Positions 10,654 to 28,936 of a stretch of DNA of 28,936 nucleotides are shown piece after piece. Made by a program: the position numbers and the translations under genes. The stretch is from positions 1 to 28,936 of the forward strand of contig JAYMTA010000431.1 in NCBI GenBank assembly GCA_036897625.1. Reading direction: 5' to 3'. The notes beneath the pieces are model-generated. The model was not told the DNA's origin, ran no database searches, and saw only the letters and a program-made list of their open reading frames with translations. The DNA is from Pelargonium cotyledonis. Taxonomy: Eukaryota; Streptophyta; Magnoliopsida; Geraniales; Geraniaceae. Position 1 is the first letter of the stretch, and every line of letters begins with the position of its first letter.

Positions 10654-11035
10654 TACAAATAGTTAAAACAAACGAATTTTCAGACTGAAATTGTGGGTAG
10701 AGTTTTCGCGCTCAATCCCCATAGAAAGGCCTAAAAGAGTAATCAAGAATGTTAACTGCGATTAAGACCCGAGCAGGAGTAGGATAATCATGCATAAATT
10801 TTATAAAAGAATTAAAGTTTTACAAATAGTTAAAACAAATGAATTCTGGTACCGAGATTGTGGGTCGCGTTCGATCCTCACATAACACCCACTATAAAGA
10901 GCAATGAAGAGTCTTAATTGTGATAAAGACTCGAGCAAGAGATTGCGGGTAGAGCTTTCATGCCCGATCCTCACAAAACACAGATATAAAAAGTAGCCAA
11001 TAGTCTTAATTGTGATTAAAACCCGATGAGGAATA
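10654..11035 (+). repeat. Degenerate repeat cluster, three related units with a B-box-like motif
   Basis: Units share a core beginning GA(A/G)ATTG(T/C)GGGT at 10687, 10854 and 10939, followed by a CRATCC(C/T)CA-type block and then TTAA(C/T)TG(C/T)GAT(T/A)AA(G/A)AC(C/T)CGA. The first two units also share the leader TACAAATAGTTAAAACAAA at 10654 and 10821. Unit 2 contains GTTCGATCC at 10869-10877, a good match to a Pol III B-box or tRNA T-arm, which suggests a tRNA/SINE-derived ancestor. The copies are diverged, so the array is old. It lies 0.4 kb upstream of the remodeller's probable promoter. Confidence 0.65.
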
Positions 11036-11291
11036 GTTGAAAAAATAAAAAGAATTGGCAATAGTGAAAAAAGAGAGAAAAAAAGCCGCAGAACAAAAGA
11101 GCAATTGATGGGGAAGGAGGCAAAAAAGTAAGCAAAACACACACAACTCTCTCACTTTCTCTCTCTAGAAATGGGAGGAAGAGAATGGCTAGTTTTGGTT
11201 TCTTCAAAGGCAATGGTTTTTTCAGATTGAGCTTGAGCTTGAGCTTGAACAAAGGAGGAGAAGGACAAGAGGAGGAGGAGGGTTGATGGGT

Positions 11292-11299
11292 CCACGTGG
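11292..11299. promoter_or_regulatory. G-box CCACGTGG upstream of the CHD3 gene
   Basis: A perfect palindromic G-box (CACGTG core), with another ACGT core near 11315, lies about 190 bp before the CT-rich leader of the CHD3-type gene. G-boxes bind bZIP and bHLH factors. The position fits a proximal promoter. A weak TATA-like TATTTATT occurs near 11460. The motif is seen; its role is inferred. Confidence 0.4.
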
Positions 11300-11647
11300 C
11301 GTGAACCCAATGTTACGTGCGTTTTGAGCTTCTTGAACGACATTGAACAAACAACAACTCTCTCTTCTGGCTGCCATGTCAGAGTGTAACCCCGTCCTAT
11401 GACCCCGGCGAATCCGTATCGTATTGCCTTTTTCTCTCTCTAGAACCATACTCTCTCTCTATTTATTCAATTTTTTAGTATTTGTTTGGTTGTCTCCCCC
11501 AACTTTCTCTCTCATCTTTCTCGTATCTCTCCCATCCCATCCCCATCTCCTCTCCTCTTCCATGCCCTAATCTCCTCCTCGGCCCTTCCTCTCACATCCA
11601 CCACTCTCCTCTGTGTTTCCTAGCTTGCTTCTTTGATTTTTTGATCC

Positions 11648-12660
11648 ATGAGCAAGATTGGTAAGCTGGGTACTCTTCTTTTCCCTTCTTTTGTTGTCTT
11701 TTCCTGGTGGGTTTGGAGCTGGGTGTTGGTTTCTGCCAAATTCAGCTGATTTGAGTCTGCTTTGTGGCTTCTCTTGTGTTGATTTCTGGGTTTTTTGTGA
11801 TTTGGTGTCTCTGATTGTGTTTGCTGGAAATGATGCTTGCTTGGTTTCGGTAATTGGGGTTTCTGGGCATGTGGGTTGTGGGGCGGGTTTTTGGGTTTGC
11901 TTGTAGTGGAATGTGCATGCATGCTTGAGTTATTCTGGTTTTGATTAGTGAAATTTTGCTGCTTTTTTGGGTTTGGGTGGTTTGTTTGAGGCACAGGGTT
12001 CACTGTGTTCGAATCAAGTTGTTGGGGTTTGAGTGTGTGGAGTTTTATGTTGATTTAATTTGGGTGCTATAGAACTCAGCCAGTTTGATGTTTTGTTATG
12101 TGAATTGTTATTGTTTGAATCTTTTCTAGAATTTCAAATGGAATCAAATTTGGTTTGTGTGTCATTGGCTTAGCAGCCTGCAAAGTGATTTTTGTTGTTG
12201 TGTATTAACAAATTCATCATCAGATTAGATAGATGACTGTAGTGAGCTCAAATGTTAAGCATTGTTGTGTTTTAAACTGGATGTCTTGTTTTTTTATGAT
12301 GAGAGTAATTTTTGTAGGTACAATTGTAAGCCAAATGATTTCCTAGCTTATGAACCTTAATTTACGTTAGATAGTAACGCCTTCATGTGTTTTGGATAAT
12401 TATTACTTGTCTAGGATTGACATGATGCTTATTGCTTTTGACATATGGCTGTCATGAGGCAGGGCATAAATGAGACAAACCAGGCAAAGAATTCCAAGTT
12501 CCGATTTCCATTTCAATGCTATTTGATGAATCATGCTTAAAACCAATATTTTTTCAAACAAGGTTTGAGACTTTAATGATGGAAGGAAAGATTAAGTTAG
12601 GTTCAGGCACCAGTGATTCAATAAATAACTTGAAAGGGTAAAAAAAATATTTTTTTTTTC

Positions 12661-12694
<34 letters not shown>

Positions 12695-13001
12695 TATTTT
12701 TTTTGCATGGGACCAAATTTATTGCATCTTGATCTGTTGAATTCTGATTACATTTGTGTTAGGGATTGGTTCTGGGTAATCTTGATTGGAATTCTATCTT
12801 TACTTTATCCAAGCTTACTTTCCTTTTGTTTGATTAATTTTGTGTCGCTCTTGCCTCTTCGGCCAATGAGCCTCCTTGCGGAGAAAAAAGCATGTTGTGT
12901 GTAGTTGTTTCTTCACTGTTGCTACGTTTCTAACGACTTTCATTTGTTTAAGTGTAGAAACACTGCATCGAGGATTCAGTGTGGATAAGATTGCTACTTG
13001 A
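11648..13001 (+). promoter_or_regulatory. Upstream ORF spanning the leader splice junction (18 codons)
   Basis: An ATG at 11648, 13 nt before the donor, reads across the inferred junction (11660/12958) to a TGA at 12999-13001. The encoded peptide is MSKIETLHRGFSVDKIAT. Without splicing, the frame runs into the intron. The uORF depends on the inferred acceptor and on transcription starting upstream of 11648. Confidence 0.35.
12651..12688. repeat. Poly-T tract in the leader intron
   Basis: A T run interrupted by a single C (12660), including 28 consecutive T at 12661-12688, followed by further T-rich sequence. It is a homopolymer microsatellite inside the 5'UTR intron of the remodeller gene, with no sign of an adjacent retroposon body. 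Confidence 0.9.
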
Positions 13002-13008
13002 AAATTTG

Positions 13009-13044
13009 ATGCGTCAACTTCTCTCGTTGCTCATGATGTGCTGA
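13009..13044 (+). promoter_or_regulatory. Upstream ORF of 11 codons in the CHR4-type leader
   Basis: ATG at 13009 to TGA at 13042-13044 encodes MRQLLSLLMMC. It lies in the second leader exon, 40 nt before the main start codon, where it could reduce ribosome flow to the main frame. The ORF is seen directly; its effect is inferred. Confidence 0.5.
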
Positions 13045-13063
13045 CAGTTTCTATCAGTCACAA

Positions 13064-13069
13064 ATGTAA
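13064..13069 (+). promoter_or_regulatory. Minimal AUG-UAA start-stop element 15 nt before the main start
   Basis: ATGTAA at 13064-13069 in context CACAAATGTAAG (A at -3) is a minimal uORF placed just before the main ATG at 13085. In Arabidopsis NIP5;1, AUG-UAA elements stall ribosomes in a boron-dependent manner. Whether this one does anything is unknown. Confidence 0.45.
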
Positions 13070-13084
13070 GAAGTGGATTAAAAG

Positions 13085-26473
<13,389 letters not shown>

Positions 26474-26800
26474 CTGTTATATTATGGGTGTGAAAAATGG
26501 GACAGCCATATTCTTTGGTGCTAATTTTTTTCAGGAACCTTACTTTATGTACTCAAATTTTGTAGGCTGTGATGCATGCATGCAGATGCAGTGAGTATTA
26601 AAGTAGCAAATGTAGGACCTTTTAGGATATCTCTTTGTAAAGTTTGTAAGGGGAAAGGAAATATAGTGTATCCCGTTTGGTATGTATTGTTTTGCCAAAC
26701 ATGTCTTGTTCTGCTGCAATGTATGAGCCTCTCTTGTTCTATTATTATACCTTGTATTGTTGAAGGAATCCATAAATATTTACTTAAAACCATGCATGGA
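26474..26800 (+). other. 3'UTR of the CHR4-type gene (approximate)
   Basis: The sequence follows the TAG at 26471-26473. ATTAAA at 26597-26602 is a possible near-upstream polyadenylation signal, and T/G-rich stretches follow (TTTTGTAG, TTTGTAA, TTGTTTTG). The cleavage site is uncertain. Short overlapping open frames here have no coding character. Confidence 0.4.
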
Positions 26801-28047
26801 ACTTAATCTCTAATTTGTTCATGTTGGAGTGGTTGTAAAAAGTGGGTTCTTGAGATGCCCTTTATATATGTGCATATTGGGAATACAAGTAGTACACAAG
26901 AGTTTGGCCTAATTGCTTATTGGTAGAGGCAACAAGTCAGGCCATTTATTGAGTAGTTTGGTACTAGCTATTATTCTCATGGTCAAAATGATTATTCCCT
27001 CCTAAGCAATAAAAGCCGTCCATTCATTCAATTTAGATAGAGAAGTAGTGGTTATGGACCTCTGGTGGGAGTGACACATTCATGTAATTTTATTATTCTA
27101 CACAAGCACAAACGGGTCAACTTTGGATCAAAAACAGCTCTGTTATCATGTTAAGCTACACAATGACTTTGACTTCCACTACTAAAACATCAAGCTTGTA
27201 AGTAGGTTTTGACTTCCACCGTTATATTTATCTCATTCTCTTTATGTTTTTCCAATGTTGGACAACACTCACTTCAAACAACTTCAACCAAAATTTGCTT
27301 GCGTTTCAGCTTGGTTGCACTAGCTAGCACATGGATGGAAACCAACATTTCCAAAGAAAATCCTATCCTTGTTAATTTTTGAACATGCATGTTAGTCCCT
27401 AATGTATAATAATGTTAAGGATGTCGCTTGAACTGTCACGTTAACACCCAACATTAATAACCTGATTACTTTGTAAGTTAGAAAACAGTTTTGAAGAATG
27501 CAGAGACAAGGAAGGAACTCCTCGTTCGTCCACGAGCAGGAAATCTGTCTGGACAAACGTGCAAGGGAAAAAAACAAACTCCCAGAGAATGGCCAACAAG
27601 ATCAACATAGCCATTAAAAGTCAACAAAATTCGTGTCTAGCCTCCGACGGCAAATGGAAGCACAAGACGAACGAGAAACAGTTATTTTGTTAGAAACTTA
27701 GAGCAAACGAATTACAAATGGAATGAAAACATATGGGCCGGAGTGTATTTGTTACAAAAATTCAAAAGAGTAGTTATGTGTTATGCGATGTTCTAATAGC
27801 GTAATAATACATACATACATACTTGTCCCTTATTTAATTTATAGTATTATCCCTTTGATTGTTTAGCATTGAGTTTGTAATATTAATAAATTCACTTTTA
27901 ACATGTTGGTGAAAAATAAATGAAACAATTGTTTTGATAGTGAGGACTGAGTTGAGAACTTGACAGTGTGGTGTAGTGTAGTGTGTGAATATATATGGAT
28001 TTGGACTTTAGTGAACAAAAGAAAGATAATGGAAAAGCCAAATAATC
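26801..28047. other. Intergenic DNA between convergent genes, nothing gene-like
   Basis: AT-rich sequence with no supported ORF, RNA gene or transposon end. A short direct repeat around TTTTGACTTCCAC appears near 27170-27220. Open frames at 27392-27577 and 27960-28151 lack any family resemblance. Confidence 0.5.
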
Positions 28048-28167
28048 TATATATAGCTATAGCCTATAGTAGTGTAGGGCTATCTCTCTGCCCAACTAAG
28101 ATTCATCTTTCACCGTCACACTACCTAAGTAACACACACCATGGATCATGAAATTCTCAGCTTTTAA
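28048..28167 (+). promoter_or_regulatory. Promoter-like segment ending in an 8-codon ORF
   Basis: TATATATA at 28048-28055 is followed about 85 nt later by ACACACACCATGG, a strong plant start context, with ATG at 28141. The frame closes after eight codons (MDHEILSF, TAA at 28165-28167). The layout looks like a TATA promoter, leader and start codon whose gene has been lost or truncated, but chance is possible. Confidence 0.2.
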
Positions 28168-28213
28168 GTTGATTCATTGACATTCCATGTCTTGAAACAA
28201 CAACTTTCAAAAC

Positions 28214-28284
28214 AGAGATCGCTACTTATAAAAGAACCGGTTCGTTATCATTCGAAACCACGTTTTAGAATAGAGATCGCTACT
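28214..28284. repeat. Direct repeat AGAGATCGCTACT, two copies 58 bp apart
   Basis: The 13-mer occurs at 28214-28226 and 28272-28284, with looser similarity around each copy (AAAC/ACGTTTT-type flanks). This suggests a small degenerate duplication. No function is proposed. Confidence 0.6.
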
Positions 28285-28540
28285 CAGTTTCTCGTCTTTA
28301 AATAACTTAATTAGATCTTAATTGCTCGTCTTCCAATAATTATTTTAACAACTTTAGAATCACTGTTTAAAAACTTCCCTCACATCTCATAAAAATTGCT
28401 TAATTCTAGCTATTACAAAGCTCCTACCCAAATCTAATCAAAGCTTTAATTTTAGAAATAGAAAAAGAAAATCTACAAAATAAGTCTTTAGCATATAAAA
28501 AATGTAGATTATAATTTAATATAGTATATTATTTAAGTAA
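28285..28540 (-). other. 3' flank / 3'UTR of the small minus-strand gene
   Basis: Very AT-rich DNA immediately 3' of the TAA at 28541-28543 on the minus strand. It probably contains that gene's 3'UTR. No canonical polyadenylation hexamer stands out. Confidence 0.35.
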
Positions 28541-28858
28541 TTAATTAGCAGCTGCTACAAGCTCTCTTGGGTTTGGGTTTGCCACAAATCTCGAAGAGAA
28601 TGCGCAAAACTTGTAGTAATCTTCGTCCAACGACGTCGTATCAAAGTTGAGCGAGTAGCTCAGCGGATCGTACCGGCACTGAAACGCCGCCGTCGACGCC
28701 GTCCTACGGCCGCGCACGATCCGCCGGCCCCGCCTCCTCAGCCTCCTCATTTCTCGGCCGTTCCCGGCCATGGCCTCTTCCCAAGAAACCACCACATCCA
28801 CATGATGATCAGTCCGGAGATGATGATGGTGAATTCTGGAGGATCTGAGTTGCACCAT
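28541..28858 (-). CDS. Small Arg-rich protein of unknown function, 105 residues, intronless
   Basis: The start is the ATG at 28858-28856 in a good context (AAAATGG). It is the first in-frame ATG after an in-frame TAG at 28936-28934, and no other ATG lies in the leader seen, so the ORF is closed within the window unless an upstream exon exists. From the N-terminus the protein has a His-rich patch (HHHH near residue 10), VSWEEAMAGNGREMRR, a strongly basic stretch (RRLRRRGRRIVRGRR, about 39-53), then FQCRYDPLSYSLNFD and YYKFCAFSSRFV near the C-terminus. I recall the YDPLSY-x-LNFD pattern from small uncharacterised plant proteins, but cannot name a family. The basic patch could be a nuclear signal or nucleic-acid contact. 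The gene is GC-rich against its AT-rich surroundings, which supports real coding, and it converges on the CHR4-type gene. Confidence 0.75.
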   Translation of the reverse strand: MVQLRSSRIHHHHLRTDHHVDVVVSWEEAMAGNGREMRRLRRRGRRIVRGRRTASTAAFQCRYDPLSYSLNFDTTSLDEDYYKFCAFSSRFVANPNPRELVAAAN

Positions 28859-28936
28859 TTTGCGGATTCCGGTGTGGACGAAGCTCTGACCAATGGAGCT
28901 ACTATGGCGGGGGGTTTTGGGTCTCCTTCGCAACTA

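Larger units (their letters stand above)
11480..13084 (+). other. 5' leader of the CHR4-type gene with a 1.3-kb intron
   Basis: A strongly CT-rich first leader exon (about 11480-11660) ends in ATTG followed by GTAAGC. The most plausible acceptor is GTGTAG at 12952-12957, giving a 1297-nt leader intron (11661-12957) and a second leader exon 12958-13084. The start of transcription is approximate. Long T-rich 5'UTR introns are common in plant housekeeping and chromatin genes and often raise expression. Several upstream AUGs survive splicing and are listed separately. Confidence 0.55.

Noticed and set aside
10801-11449. Several overlapping minus-strand frames rich in Phe/Leu/Ser
   Set aside because: They arise from purine-rich DNA and the degenerate repeat units. 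They overlap in different frames and have no family resemblance.
11620-12003. 127-codon minus-strand open frame
   Set aside because: It is antisense to the CT-rich leader exon and start of the leader intron. Its Gln/Asn/Pro/His-rich composition comes from T/G-rich DNA on the other strand, with no domain.

Overview
This is a plant nuclear window, almost certainly from a eudicot and probably a rosid. The protein-level resemblance is to Arabidopsis and other rosid orthologues. The genes are split by T-rich GT-AG introns, the leaders are CT-rich, and small plant transposons (a Stowaway-like MITE and a SINE-like retroposon) sit inside introns. Nothing in it is bacterial or viral.

Layout. (1) Positions 776-7015, + strand: a ten-exon gene for the ARPC2 (p34) subunit of the Arp2/3 actin-nucleating complex (ARPC2A/DIS2 type). 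A TATA box with an adjacent TGACGTCA site lies at about 400, and the 5'UTR probably contains a short intron. Its introns hold a 142-bp tandem duplication, a Stowaway-like MITE and a 91-bp SINE-like insertion with a 16-bp target-site duplication. (2) Positions 7016-11480: a 4.4-kb AT-rich intergenic region with an unusual palindrome-bearing foldback element (8550-8701), an (AT)10 microsatellite, a degenerate three-unit repeat with a tRNA B-box-like motif (10654-11035), and one weak candidate exon (7648-7863). (3) Positions about 11480-26473, + strand: a large CHD3-class chromatin remodeller of the CHR4 / PICKLE-RELATED 1 type, about 2336 residues. It has a PHD finger, a first chromodomain split by a long insertion, a second chromodomain, a complete SNF2 ATPase/helicase and a Myb/SANT-like domain. 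Its leader is split by a 1.3-kb intron and carries several small upstream ORFs, including a minimal AUG-UAA. (4) Positions 26474-28540: 3'UTR and intergenic DNA with a promoter-like relic at 28048-28167. (5) Positions 28541-28858, - strand: a small intronless Arg-rich gene of unknown function, tail-to-tail with the remodeller.

The genes do not form a functional unit: one acts in cytoplasmic actin branching, one in nuclear chromatin remodelling, and one is unknown. Exon boundaries were set by hand from splice consensus, reading phase and remembered family sequences; no alignment was run. No undescribed multi-gene system is visible. The most interesting signals are the uORF-rich leader of the remodeller, the two intronic transposon insertions with clear target-site signatures, and the double-palindrome element.
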